Below the pieces are notes generated by a model that saw only the letters and a list, made by a program, of their open reading frames with translations, had not been told where the DNA came from and did no database searches. Positions 14,201 to 29,200 of a stretch of 64,000 nucleotides of DNA are shown here, piece by piece. Source of the stretch: Poecilobothrus nobilitatus (Eukaryota > Arthropoda > Insecta > Diptera > Dolichopodidae); NCBI GenBank assembly GCA_947095535.1, contig OX352774.1, positions 219,282,965 to 219,346,964 of the forward strand, given 5' to 3'. Within the stretch, counting starts at the first letter, position 1, and every line of letters begins with the position of its first letter. The position numbers and the translations under genes are program-made.

Positions 14201-17200
14201 CAAAGTGATTAAAAATTTATAATTGATTTTGACTGTACTAGACTATACGTTGAAAAAGAAAACATTGTATTATCTAATAATAATATTAAAATAAAAGTTC
14301 TCGTAAGAATGTCTCATACTTAAATATATGTTTATTTAGGACACTTGAAGATTTAAGTATAACTACAACATACAAATATTCATATTGACTGATATTGACC
14401 GAAACCTAAGTAAGTTGAGAATATATTATGATAGGATATAAATTTATGATATAGATATAATAGTGTAGTTTGATTTTTTTTAATAATTATTATTAAAAAT
14501 ACTCTCCGCTTAAGCACGGTTACAAAAGGGGGGGGGGGGGAGGGTAACAGGGATAAAATTAATTAAAAACTTCAAATGTGTCAGTGAACAGTGAAACGAG
14601 AATGCAACTAAAATTATTAAATAAGTATAAAAAAAATAACAAAGGGGGGGGGGAGAGGGTAACAGGGATAAAATTAATTAAAAACTTCAAATGTGTCAGT
14701 GAACAGTGAAACGAGAATGCAACTAAAATTATTAAATAAGTATAAAAAAAATAACAAAGCGGGGGGGGGGGGGGGTAACAGGGATAAAATTAATTAAAAA
14801 CTTCAAATGTGTCAGTGAACAGTGAAACGAGAATGCAACTCAAATTATTAAATAAGTATAAAAAAAAATAAGACGTGTTAAATTGAATTTTTTCTAATTT
14901 CCGCCCATGTCTCCGCTTATATTAAATTATAAGAGTTTGTATAGTCATACAATACAGTACAAAGTCCGCTAATACGATAGAAAATGGTAATTTGATAGAA
15001 GCGGTTCTCTTGTCATACAGTAACCAATCAACCAAAGAATATAACATTAGAACATCATTATTATATTATGTATTTATTGTATACATAATAAACTTACTAA
15101 AATTAAAAGCGGCGTATTTAAAGCTTTTGTATTAATTAAAATACAAAACAAAAATGAATTAATGTTTTAATGTTTTAATTTATTAATTTATTTTTTAAAA
15201 ATATTATTGATTTAAATTAAATTGAATAGATAAAAATATGTTTTTGTTTTTTGTTAACGTAGGTTGTTCTTTAATTATTCTTTCAAAATAAGATGACGTC
15301 ACAGATTCTACAAACATAATAATAAAAAAAATTTACCAGTCGAAATTAAAAAAAAAAATTTATCAATAATTAATAGTGTATATATTGACAATTTTTCCAT
15401 AAAAAGTTGAATTGTAAACAGTTTATTACTTTTAAAATTAATTACTACTTTATTCTATTATTTAAAGGTGAGGTGGCAAAACTCTCGGAGTAAGCGTAAT
15501 TATTTATTTAAAATTTGATTACTAATTTTAATATTAAATAAAAATAATTAAATAAAACTAATTAAAAATACAGTTGACAAATTGTTATTAACTAGCTAAA
15601 ATAACTGTGTTTCATTTATAATAATAAAAAAAGTTGGACTCTATTTAATACCGAAAAAGGTAATAATAATAATAATAATACTGATAAAGGTATACTTATC
15701 CATCCTAATATAGAATCTCACATAGATGAAACAAGGACGGATTTTAGAGTTATAAGCGAAATCAGAGTATATTCTCCTTTTCCAGGTGAAAGAAAAATAC
15801 TCTGACAAAAGGAGTAACCTTGATTTGATAAATAACTTTAAGACTCCTTCTAAGTTCTAATATAGAATATCGCATGTCTTATTTTTTAACGGACTTTTGG
15901 GTCAGTCATCGGAGTTTTAATTTCCCGTTGACTCTTGGCTTATTTTTTCTTCTTATTAAAACCATAAACTTTCACTGCGTTTATTCAAACTTTGACCACC
16001 TGTTTTCTCATAATTGATTAAAACCGTTAACGTTGACTGGGGCTTATTACTTAGTTATTCTAACTTTAGCCAACTCTTTTTTTCTTAACATTTTTATCAT
16101 AAAAATGGTCTTAAAACACATATTTTTACTTTTACTTTTATATTAGGATATAAGAATTCATGAAGCCCTTAATTTTGCAAAAATATTTTCTAACTAAAAT
16201 ACTTTAATTAAGGTACTAAGGTACTTTAATTTTTATTACACTTTTAATGTTAAAAAGTGGTCAAAGTTAGATAAGTTGACGGTAAATATTTTTCAGAATT
16301 TTTGCATGTTTATCAATAGAAAGTTTTTAATTTTTACAATTTTTGAATTAAAAAAATTATCTGAATTTATTTAGTAAAACTCTGAATTCCAAAAAAAAAA
16401 TCTGAATTTATTTAGTAAATACCTGAATATATTTAGTAAAAACCTGAATATATTTAGTAAATACCTGAGAATATTTAGTAAATACTTTAGAATTTGACCA
16501 GAAAATGCTATATATATATATAAAAATTACATGTTATTTTTAATTATGTGATTTATTATTGATTAAAAAAAAAATCAACTTTTTTCAGATTTCAATATAC
16601 ATACATAATAATATGTATTTGATTTACATTAATTTAATTTTTAATGTCAGACAATGTCATTAAATCAATTTTTATCTTATTGTGATGTATTATTGTGCAT
16701 TAAGTGTTGATATAATATTGATATTATGTAAATTATGTAATATCTATATGATCATAAATGAAAACAAAAACTTAAGATTAAATAAATAATTATATGTATT
16801 GTGCTTCTTTTATATAAATTTAATAATTTTCAATAGGTATTCTAAAGTTAATTTTTCGTTTTGTTATTGTTGTAAAAGGAACGCAAACAATATTTCGCGA
16901 TATTAAAATTAATAATGTTAATGCAGTTGAGGTTTTAGATGACACGGATGTTAATCAAGTTAAACATAATAATACTTACATACGTATACATATTTCTTAA
17001 ATCGCAATGCAAAAATAACCGAAAATAATTAAACCAGTTGAATCAAGATAATTAAATCATAGTTCAGATTTTTTTTTTTTTGTCGAAATGAAATTCAAGA
17101 AAAAATCGAACTTTAAACTATCGAGAATCGATGTAAAGATAGATATTCATATTTTTCTTAATTAGTATATACGTACATATATGTGTATATATGAATATGT

Positions 17201-20200
17201 ATAAATTGTGTATTTATAATTTGAAAGTAGTTCTGTTATTGTTTGAAAAATTTTCCGGGTAGTAATAAAATAATATCGTAAAACTGAATATATTCAATAT
17301 ACTCAGTTGAATCATTAATATTTTAATTATTTTAATTTTACATTGACTAGACACTAGTGACTAGAGAAATTTTATTTTTGTATTTCTTTGTTTTGTTCTG
17401 TTTTGTTTTTATTTTATGCTATCATTAGTATAATAAACAGTTAAATTAGTGTTGATGCTACTTTATTGATTATAATTAATTTAATTTGATTTTTTTGTAT
17501 TTTTTTTCTGAATTTATCATTTTTTTTTTGTTTTCTTTCATATATAAGAGATAGACGTATATACTTATGTAAGTACATTTGTACATTATGTGAGGTAGCA
17601 CACTGTAGCAACAATGAATTTCCCAAGATTCATAAAAAAACTGATAGATATAAGTATATAGTAAATACATACATATATGTATTATACATTATGCTTATGC
17701 ATCATTCATAATATAATGTATATAATATATTCAAATAGACACATATATACATACTTATCTGCAATAACAGTAAGTTTTTGAAAATAGGTATGAGTTTGCT
17801 TATATTTTTCTGTTCATTCAAACATATTTACATATGTTATATCTACATATATTTAAATATACAGTAGATAATGTATGCACATACCTATGGATTTACTTCT
17901 ATAAATTTGATTTGAGGTTAAAAACGTGTTATTTTCTAGTCTTCTGGAAAATTCGGAATTTCAAAAATTTGGCGCACTTGTGACTTTTTATTTCTTTTTT
18001 CTTTGGTAGTGACATGTGATAAATAATAAAAGTAAATAAAAAATTATTGCAATGTCACAAATCTCTAGAAATATGAAATGTTATAAGTACATATACAGGG
18101 TGTTTCCGAGTCGATGGTCTTCCTTGAAATGAGTGATCGGGGCGAACAAAAAATTGTATTGGATGAACTATTCATAAAAAAATCTACAACTTTTGAACGG
18201 CTTACTATAGAGAGATAAAAAAAATGTATTTTATAGAGTAAGTAGTTAGCATTAATTTTTATGCTCAAATTATTCCATAACATATTCTTCATATCTCAAA
18301 AACGGTTAGAGTTAGAGAAGAAGTTATTAGATACTAATTATAGGGTTTGAAAAGCTGTCTCGAAATATGCTATAAAAAGTACCCCAAATACAGGATGTTT
18401 CAAAAGAAAATTGAGTTTGAAACATATTTTTTTCATTTTAAATGATTTTAAACCTCCATAACTTTGTAACTGTTGGGGTTATGGAATCATTAGGGCATAA
18501 AAATTAATGCTAACAACTTACTCTATTTTTTTTTATCTCTCTATAGTAAGCCGTTCAAAAGTTGTAGATTTTTTTATGAAAAGTCTCTAAAAAATCTTTA
18601 ACCCCTCATATCTCGAAAAGGGTCCAGAATAGATCCCCCCTCCATTAAAATTTTTTGTTCGTTTCGGTATGCCCGATCACCCATTTTAAGGAAGAAAATC
18701 GAGTCGGAAACACCCTGTATGTATTCATGTGTGTATGTAGGTACATACATACGTATATTTCTTTTGTTTTGTGCTGATATTTAGCTTTAAAGTAATTTTT
18801 TTTTCCAAATTTTTTGCTTAAAATCACCGATTTTGTTTTTCTTTTGTTTCTTAATTATGTGTGTAAACAAAAGACTTGATAGGTACTACTTTACGTAGAA
18901 ATTAAATGATGGAAGAAAGAAAAAGATAGAAGATGAAAATTTTGTGCTATAAATGAATTTTGTTATTGTTTTGGTTTTTTGTTGGTAGTTATGTAGGTAC
19001 ATATGTATGTATGTATGTACAATAAAAAACGCGAATCATGATGATGAGTGATGACTAAAAAAAAATTGTAAAAACAGTCTATTAAAAGTCTAACGAGGTA
19101 AATTCTCAAGTTTTAGTTCAAATTTGCATGTAGTTACATACTTATGTACATATAAGTATGTTGTATACGTATACATATGGGTATATGTATAATAATATAA
19201 TATTCAATTAAGATGTTATTATTCAATGAATAAAGATTTTATTTTAAAATATGTATTTTTAAAAATAAAAAGTTAAGTTTGCCTAAATAATTAGAAGGTA
19301 AATATAAAAATACGTCATAATAGAAGATTTATTCATATGTATCTACATACAAACATATGTGATACTGATAACTGAAATATATTTAGTACCGTGAATCAGT
19401 TAAATTTGTAAGTGGGTTTTTTTTGTTTATTTTTTTTTTTTTGCCTCATGAATCGTGAAATGCTGATTTTAAAGTTGTCAATATGATATAAAGAAGATTT
19501 ATTTTTTTAGGATTTATTAAATTAGGATTTCATAATATTTAATTAAATTGACTTGACTCTATAGTTTTAATTTTTTTTTTTTTCTAAAGTCTTTTTTTAA
19601 TATTTTCAACAAATATTTTGGTACATAGGTACTTAAATTTATGAATAAATTTAATATTAATTCAAAAAAAAAAAAATATTACAAGTTAATAACTTAAAAT
19701 AATTTAAATAGATAAGTAGGTAGGTACTACTAATTTTATTAAAATAATTTGTTTCGTAATTTTATTAATCGTAGATATACCTATGCTGGTTATAAAAAAA
19801 CCAAATTATCAAATAGTATGAGTTTTGAAAAATGTGATGATTTTATAAGCACGTAGGTATGTACATATTAAACTACAAAAGGTGTAAATTACGGTAGGTG
19901 CACAGTTTTCACATCCGGAAATATATCAAATTTTTTTTTCCTTTATGTAATTTTAAAAATTTTGTGACCTTTAAAAGGTTAATTAGATGAAAAATATTTT
20001 AATGAATGTTTCATATAATTTACAATTGTAAAAAATTTTATTAGTTTATTAATTATACTTTTAATGGAATTTTCTTTTTTTTTTTTAATGCATTTCTCTG
20101 CCACATAAATGTGGACAGGAAATTAGACAGTCTTTCCTGTTCAGGCGTGGCTGTAAATGTCGTAAGGGGGAATAACTCTGGGATTTGATCCCACACTCCT

Positions 20201-23200
20201 TCGGTGTTTTTCATACGCTCTTACCCACTAGGCCACCGAGGTCCCATAATGGAATTGATCTTATAGAATTCTTATAGAATTAAATATCATATAAAAATTT
20301 ATTTATTTGGTTTAATAATTTTAATTTTTTTCCTTTAATCTTTGATTATATGTATGTACATACAGACAGAGTATATAAAAATAAAAATGTATTGAAATTA
20401 AACAACAATTGTCATAAAATTTTTTTTAAATTTTTGTTGAAAATAAGTTTACATATTTCTTTTTTGTAATTTTTCCATTTAACCTTTGTAAAATTTAAAA
20501 AATCGGGTTTAGTTTAGTTTTATATATATCGAATTTTTTATTTATTAATTAAAATTAGTTCATTTTAACTTCGTTATATGTTTATAATTAATTAAACCTT
20601 TAGATATTTTCTTTTTGAAATATTCTTCTAGGGTTTATTGAAATTGGTAAGGAAACTTTATTAAGAGTAAACTTTAAACCTTCCTCTATCAATTGGTATA
20701 AAATAATTGGTATTATAAAGCTTTCCGACAAATTCAGGACGATGGAAGAAAATTTTAAATATAGGAGGAAATTTCAAATATATAGAAAATTCGTAAACAA
20801 ATGACTCAAACAAACGTAAAAATAATCTAATATTGATCGAAAAGTTAGCTACAAAAATATGTAACAATGTACAAAGAACAATAAATACTAGAACGAAATA
20901 TCTTTATAGATTTAAAAAATCACGAACATTGTACTTTATTGATAAAGTTATCATGGAAAGATATCATGGATATATAAAAACTCGATTCCATTACATTGCA
21001 TTCAATATAAAACCAGAATTTTCAGTCGATAAAAATTAACACGCCTTGTAATATTTCAGGGAACGTGAATAAATGTACTTTAATTTATTAATTGATAATT
21101 TTTTTAAATCTAAATTTTAAAAAAATTTGTTAAATTTTATTAATATTGAAAAAGTATGTGAATAAACTGTAAACAAAACTTAATTTTTTTTATTTCATTT
21201 TTCTTTTTGAATTCTTAAAAAATATTTTTTTTAATGACAGAATAATGCGTACATTTTTTTTTTTTATAATAGTATCTACATATTTGTTATTATAATGTAT
21301 AATATATATCTATATGTATATATATGATCGAAACCTTTAATATCCTTTTAAATTATTAGATAAAAATAGAAGTACATAATACTGTATTTATTAACACATA
21401 TACTGTATTTATTTTATTACATAAATTATGTATTTGGTTAATCTTCAGATAACTGAACTTTTTTAACCGAAAAATTTTTTGGAAAAAAAAAGATAAAATT
21501 CATTTTTATTTTTAAAAAAATAAAAAGTGGTTATGCGGCAAAAAATTTTCGATTGGTTTTATATCTCGCAAATAATTTTGATAAAATTTTAAAAAAGTAT
21601 AAGACTATTCGAAAATTTTAAAATTCAGGGGTAGGCAATGCAATATGCAACATTACGAAGCCTACTGAAGAGTCCAATCCATGTAATGTTGTAGGACGAA
21701 ACACTCCTAAAATTTTGATAAAATTGCTTACCAAAGTATTTTTAAAAGATGCAATGTTGACATGTTATCATGTCTATGTATCAAATTCAAATCTCTTGAT
21801 AAACTTAATATTTATTAAGAAAAAAGTATAACCTTAATGGAGGTATGGAAAAAGTTTTTGACAAAAAAAAAAAGTTGAAAAAATAATTAATTTTTCAAAA
21901 AAATTAAAAAATTTTCAGATAATAGTTAAGAAGTTTTTTTTATGCTGGATTCATTTTTTCAAAAAAAAGGTTTATTCAACTTTAACTTTTAGTTCGGAAC
22001 TATATTTTTTTTTTGTATTGTTTTTATGATATACATATTATGTATATTGTATTGACATTATATAAAAAAAATTTGAATAAATAGCAAAAGTAAAAAAAAT
22101 AATAATAAAATGTTTACTTTTTGTTTGTTCGCCGAAAATTTCTTGTTGTTGATTCTTCGACAAAGAAATTAAGATACACACTATTCTAATATTTATAATA
22201 TATACATACATATGTATGTATTTCGGAAGAAAATTAAAAAAAAAAAGATTATGGAACTAACCTATATATAATTTGTATTACTCTATATATATTTATTTCA
22301 ATCTAAACTAACGAAAACTAAATAAAGGATCTTCAGCCTTTCAACATTATTGCAATTTTTAATTATTTAAATTAAAGTTTTTAACAGGTTCAAACAATAA
22401 AAAAGAAAAACAAAAAATTATTTAAAAGTTTTTAAAGTCTTATCTAATAAGTACATGAAAATGTCTTTTAAATAGTCTGACGCAGTTGAATGGTTTTTTT
22501 TTTTTTTTTAATTGAAAAGCTCCAAACATAAAGCTTTTAAATTTCGTATAAAAATAATCTTTTGGTTTTTAACGGTTTTTATTTTTTTGTATATTTAGTA
22601 ATGATTAATTACAATATTAATTTAAATAAACTTTAATTATTTTTTTTTAATTTCTTAAAGAGCAAAAATGTCATAGTTGTCATTTTTTTTCATTTTTTAC
22701 AATATACGAAAAAATGATTTTATCGCATATTTGTAGATTTTTTATATTATAGCAAAAATAAAATTTATTTTTTTTTAATGTCTTTGAAAGTAAAATTATG
22801 TTTTCCTAACCTAAACTTTTTGAACTTTAAAAACTTCAAGTTCAAGTTTAATTTGTTTTTCTTTTTCTATTTTTATTATTTTTTTTAATTTCTTTTAAAA
22901 AATAAAATGATAAATGAACATAAGTAATGGTTTAATATATATTTAAATTCATATTATCTTTATTTTTTTTCTTATTATATTCATTTTTATAATTGTTTTA
23001 AAATTCAAAAAAAAAAAAAAGGTTATAACCTGAATATTAAAACTAAGAGCGTGTGCAAAGCAAACAAACCTAAAAGCATTTGGATAATCAATTCTTTTAT
23101 ATTTCCTTTTTACAACAACTTCAGCTGTATAGAAAGATCGAAAATAAAGCATTTTAAAAAACAAAAAACGAAAATTAGAGCTTTTTATTAAGCTACAGCG

Positions 23201-26200
23201 AAAGATACTTAGAATATTTTGGGGAAAAAATGTCTTTGGAAAATATTTTGGGAAGATAACTTCATTAATATTTCTGTACTTTATTTAAAGAATTAAATAT
23301 TAGGAGCAGAGCTAATGAAAACAATGAGTCAAGTTATTTCGGACATATTATTAGATGGCAAGGTAAAAATAGACAAACTTGATTGTCAAAGAAGAGATAT
23401 AGATAGAAGTGGATCAATAATAATATTATTGAAATAGTGGATCAAATATAATATTTGGAGAGATCATTTATACGTCCGCGGTACATTTCGCGAAAAAGAG
23501 AAAAGCCTGACCATAACATCAATTTCTAAACTTAAAATGGCACCACGTTCTGTTATTGGACAAAAATATAGAAGAAAATATGTACATCCGAATAAAAAAG
23601 TAAATTTATAAATCCAAATAATACTATAGCAAAATTTTGTTATATAATAAATAAACTAAAATTTGGCAATTTGCGTCATCAGATTTTAATCAACTTAAAA
23701 AAAAGTAAAAAAATAAAAATGATATACATTTAAAAAAAAAAGAAAAACTACTTTAAGCGTATTTTAAACTTTCATTAAAACAAATGGTTGTATATTCACC
23801 TTAGTAAAAAGTTGTTTTACATCCATTAAATTAATAGTTTTGATCTTTTTGGAATTTATTATTTCATTATCAAGTTCATGAAATATTTTATAATTTTTTT
23901 ATATATATAACGAAACGAATTTTTATCCCTTTTTTTTTTTTTTTTTTAATAATAAATTATTAAACTATAATTTAAATTAATATTTTTATTAAGAATCGAT
24001 AATTAAAAAGTACTATTTTTTTTTATAATTTTTTATATACGCATGCAATTTATAGATGAATTTGTAGCAATTAAAACTTCGTGTATATAATTATATAAAA
24101 CAGAAATAAAAAAAATATATTAAAATAGTTAATTAAATAATAATTAATTATTAATTATTAAAAACAACAAAAAAACAATAATAAATTATTTAATATAATA
24201 TTTGTATTAACAAACAACTTCATTTAATTATTAAATTATAATTAATTAAATTCAATTAAATTTTTAAACTATTCTGAATTTTTTTTCTATATACACTTAA
24301 TTTTATTTTTCTTCAAATTTAAATTATTTTTTTTTTAATCCATATTATGTGAACTTTCTTTTAAAGAATATATAAATATTAAATAAAAATATTTAAAACT
24401 TACCAATAATGCTATATTTAACATTTGAACTGTATCATTTTCATGATTTCCTTCTGATAAATGCTCTTGCCAAACCAAAGGATGACGTGGTATAGTTGAA
24501 ACAGTTCCATTATCATTAAAAGTTACATCATCATGTGACATTAATTCTCTACAGAATTAAAAAATTAATTATTGTTGAGTTTTTAATTAAAAAAAAAAAT
24601 CTGTAAAACAATCTCAAAAATAATAAATTACAACAAAATTTAATGGTAAAAAGTATATGAGTAGAGAATATAATATGCTACATTATAGCTCACATCTTAA
24701 AGAGAAAGTGTGGAATATATCGTTAATGTTTTAGATATTTCAGTGACCTTAAATAAATGGTGATACATTATGATATCATTTTGAATACCAATACGACAAT
24801 AACTTGTAATAAAATAGAATGACATTAAAACTGGCTATAATTGAAACAGCTGGCTAAAGTATAGGTCATAATATGAAAAAGGTGCAGTGACAGAACGCCC
24901 GAGGAAATAAAATGCGCGTGCGTTAATTTCTTTTGGAATTGGAATTAAAGTTCATAATTAAAAGTAATTAAAACTCGCGGGTTTGAGTTCCTTTTGAATT
25001 GGAATTAAGATCCACACTATTTTTTGTTATTAAAAGAAGAGAGTAATAGAATATATAGAGTAAACGCATTAGGAGGGATTTTAGTTTTGAATAAAAATTG
25101 GAGTATCCCGTTTTTCCAGAATATTTACAAACATGTATATAAGTAATAATCCTATTGTCAGGGATTTTGGAAGGGATTTTAGAATTGAATTCAAAATCAG
25201 GATTATACTCAGTGGACTTTAATTCTTGTTCGAAATAGACTTAAAGACCACGATATAGTGGAATTAAGATCCATGGGCTTTAATTTTTTTTTAAAAAGGA
25301 TTTAAATCCCGCGGGTTTTATTTTCTCGGGCATTCTGTCACTGCACCTATGAAAAAAGTGAAAAGAAATAATAATAATAAGGTTTTGTTTTTAAATCATA
25401 TTTTAATAATTAAACTATTTAAGCCTGCCAGTAAGTCTGTCTCTTCATATAATTTTTTGTAAAGACTTGAAATATAAAACTCAAAACAAATTATAAAGAA
25501 ATGATAGTCATGATGAATATACATATTTGTTATTTAAGATAATTAAAAATATCTTCCATTTTATGACTATATTTAAACTACGTAAGTGCAATATACCTAT
25601 TGCAGTTTTCTAATTATGAAAACATTTAAAGTGCGTGTGTCATACAAGTTATATAAAAATATATAATAGAAATTTTTTATTTTTTCTATGTTATGTGTAT
25701 TCTATGTTTCTATGTGCACAAATGTTTTAAAGCTTTAAATGTGATAAGTGATAACTCTATAAAATTACTAAATGTTCATAAGCAAAACTATTTATTAATA
25801 CGATCGATTTTTAATACAATTATTAAGTAATACTTTTTTAAATAAAAGAAAATTTTTAAATTAAATAATAATAACTTACTTATATACATATGGTCCAACT
25901 TGTTCAACTTTAATTTTTTCTTTACCAGCTAAATATTCATTAGGATTTGTAATATTAAATAAATAAATTTTAATATATAGATCAACTGGAGGTTTTTCCC
26001 ATAAACTAAATATTTCACCTCCTTCACCAAATTTTAATTTCTATAAAATAAAAAATAAAAAAAAAAAAATGCGTTAAATTAGGAATTTTTATATCTATAA
26101 TTTATTTTACTTACCCATCTAAAAATTACATCATATGGATGATATATGCCAACTAAAATGCCAATTACAATAACTATTAAACCAGCAGCTAACAATAGAA

Positions 26201-29200
26201 ATCCACCTGTATGAAAAAAAAAAAAAATATATCAATATTTTTAATTTTTAGAAATTTTTATTTTTTTTTTTTATTTATTTATAAAAAAATATATTTAACA
26301 CAATCAAGTTATTCCTTAAAATGAAATGTAGTATAAAAAGAATCTTTCTGGAAAAAAAAAAATACATATATCCTTGACAAAATTAAGCATATAACCTTGA
26401 AATTTTTTTTATTTATCCACTCATTCATTATATGTATGTATGAAAGTATATAATAAATTGTTGTTGTTTTTATTTGATAGCTGCCTAAAACTCTAATCAT
26501 AATTAGGAATAAAATTTAGTATGATTTAAAACTATTTTAATTAATATATCTCCTAACTTCTTTGGCAATAAAAAAAAAAAAGGTTTTGTAAAGTTTAAAA
26601 CCAAATCAAAAAGGTTTGTAATTCAAATTCAAAGTTTCTACAAAACCGATCAAATTGTTTAACGGAAAAGCTTAATCGGCTCCTCATTGGAAAAAAAAAA
26701 CTTATATACTAATAAATTGGTACATATTATGTAGATATAATTACTTATCAACAGTTGTAACTTTCATAAAAGCTCTTGGAAACCATTTTTGTTTTTTATT
26801 TATAAGAGACTTTCGTCCTTCAACACTATTGGACTCTTCCATTGGCATGTAGTGTGGAATTTCCTAGATAACTTTTAATTTTAACATTTAATTAGTTTTA
26901 TAGTTAAATGAAATTCTATGACAATCATTTGGGTAGTATTTTCTAGGGATTTCAACACTACATGACGACTGAACAGTCCGCATTGATGTTGAAGAACGAA
27001 ACACTCTTTTAAAGATAAAAATAATTTATATATAGTTTTGTATAAAGGATGATAAAATTATAATTGTACATATTTCTCTATATATGTATGTACATATATG
27101 GTATGTATATACATTTACTTGTTTTTTATTAATATCAGTTTTAACGTAATTAATCGAGTTTTAAAAATTAAGATGAGCTTTTAAATTATTTTTTTTCATA
27201 CAAAATACAAATTTTTAAACAAATCGACAACAATTACAGCCGTTTACATTTTTGTTTTTTAATTTTTTCTTCTTCTCTTCTTTTTGGATTTTTTTTTATT
27301 ATATTATCATGTATTAAATAATTTCGACACTTTATTAATTATTTCTATCTCTGTTTTTTTTTTTTTTTTTTATTGCAGTATTGATTGAATTTTATTTAAA
27401 TTAGACAATATAAAACTAAATGTTTAGTAGGTTATACGTAATTTTTAATGGTCGAAAAAAAAAAAAAAAATATTTTTATAGTTCAAGGAAAATTTTATAT
27501 CATATTAATTGTTACTATTTCATATTACATTAAGTTGAGTTTTAGGGTCAAAAATTTTAAAACTTATAACAATTGATTGTTTAATTATAAAATAATAAAT
27601 TGTATTGCCTATAAAAAAAATTTAAATCCTAATTTAATTGTATTAACAGATTAATTAAATTTATTAAATTTATTTTGTAAATTCTGAAATAATTTTACGT
27701 TTTATGATTTAAATTGGAATTTAAATTGATTTGATTTGAATTTAAATAGATTGTTAAAGGGTCATTTCAGCTGAGAAAGTAATAATTATTTATTTAGTAT
27801 AACTAATAGCTATATGATAAAAAAGATATTATCAGAAAATATTCATAAGGAAAAAAGATAATTTTTATTGTCCATATTATATAACAGCTATTTATAGTAT
27901 AAATGAAATTTTCTTCTTAATTTTCCAATTTTGAATATCTTCATGGAAAATATCATATCAAAAGAAATATATATTTAATATTTATGTAAATTAAGCATAT
28001 GCATTTACATTAAGCATAAAGTTAAATTTATGTACAGAATATAATAATGGTATAAGGAGTTCCAATGGATTACAATGAATGTAGAAATCTATAAAAATAT
28101 TATAAAAACTGTAACGTTATAAATATATGTATATATACAGAAGAAGAATATTTTTCTATTATGTTTAGTTTTTTTAAAACTTTTCCAAAACAAAAAAAAA
28201 CAATTAACCATTTTAATAAAATCTTTTTATTAATTTTGCTCTGTCTTTCTGTCTGTCAATTTAGTTTATTTACACAATGTCTATATTATTTCAAATAAAT
28301 AAAGCAGTAAAGTTTTATCATAAGTAAATTTTACAATTAATTTTAAGGAAAAACTTATTTTTTGTATAGTTAAACCTATTTGATAAGTACAGCTCCTTAA
28401 GTAAAATAATTTAAAATAATTTTTTTTTTATATTAACCACTTTTGGAGTTATATAAGGTGACTGAAATGAAACTGTTCTTAACGAAATATACTTTCCTAA
28501 ATATTGAAAATATGGTGTTTAATTATTTTAAAATATGTTTTAACATTCCAACAAAAACTGCAATATTTATAATAAAATAATCGTTCTTTCAGAATGAATT
28601 ATTAATACTTTTGAAGGGGCCTCGGTGGCCTAGTGGGTATTAGAGCGTATAAAATACGCTGTAAACATCGAGGGAGTATGAATTCGAATCCCACACACAT
28701 CGTAACAGTTATTCCCTTTCAAGACATTTACAGCCACGTCTGAACAGGAACGGCTGTATAATTTCCTGCTCATATTTATGTGGCAGAGAAATGCATTAAA
28801 AAAAAAAAAAAATACTTTTGAAAATCTTCGAGTTAAAAAACTTATATTTTATATGCTTTCTTTTTTTAGTTTCTTTTTGAGAACCAAGTTTTAAGGGCTC
28901 TAAGTTTTACAATAATAAGTTTCACATTACGTTTGTGACACCTTAAAGGAGACGAGATAGATATGGAAAAGTATTGAATTTTGAGTCGATTTGCTATATA
29001 CACCTGTCCTAGTTAGAATTCTGAAATTTTTACCATTTCACTTTTATGTAAATACCATTAATTTCGACCGGATTCGGGTAGTTGCCATACATCTTTTTTT
29101 TTTTATATGATCTTAACTCAGGTTCTATCTATAATGTAAGGTATTTTTGTCCTAATGAAGTTAAATTTAATGCTGAAAACTTCTGTAAAATTTGTTTTAT

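Larger units (their letters stand above)
11110..24403 (-). other. intron 4 of the CD36-like gene
   Basis: 13.3 kb, mostly A/T-rich. Identifiable contents: duplication at 13216-13360, G-run tandem array at 14525-14870, 21-bp repeats at 16361-16490, foldback MITE at 18096-18717, SINE at 20072-20246 and a hammerhead-like motif at 21626-21712. Less extreme composition without identity at about 12990-13095, 15630-16100 and 20640-21060. Confidence 0.75.

Noticed and set aside
14528..14790. Resemblance of GGGTAACAGGGATAA to the I-SceI homing endonuclease site
   Set aside because: The two half-words are in the opposite order to the real site; coincidental similarity in a tandem repeat.
20661..21039. 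Open frames on both strands with a less biased composition
   Set aside because: Neither frame (for example KLATKICNNVQRTINTR) shows a recognisable domain, splice structure or codon signal; unidentified, perhaps old repeat.
23290..23590. Possible LINE 3' remnant (YFGHIIRW, then GKNRQT)
   Set aside because: Similarity to the x-F-G-H-x-x-R motif of some LINEs is limited to a few residues with stops and frame changes; too weak to annotate.
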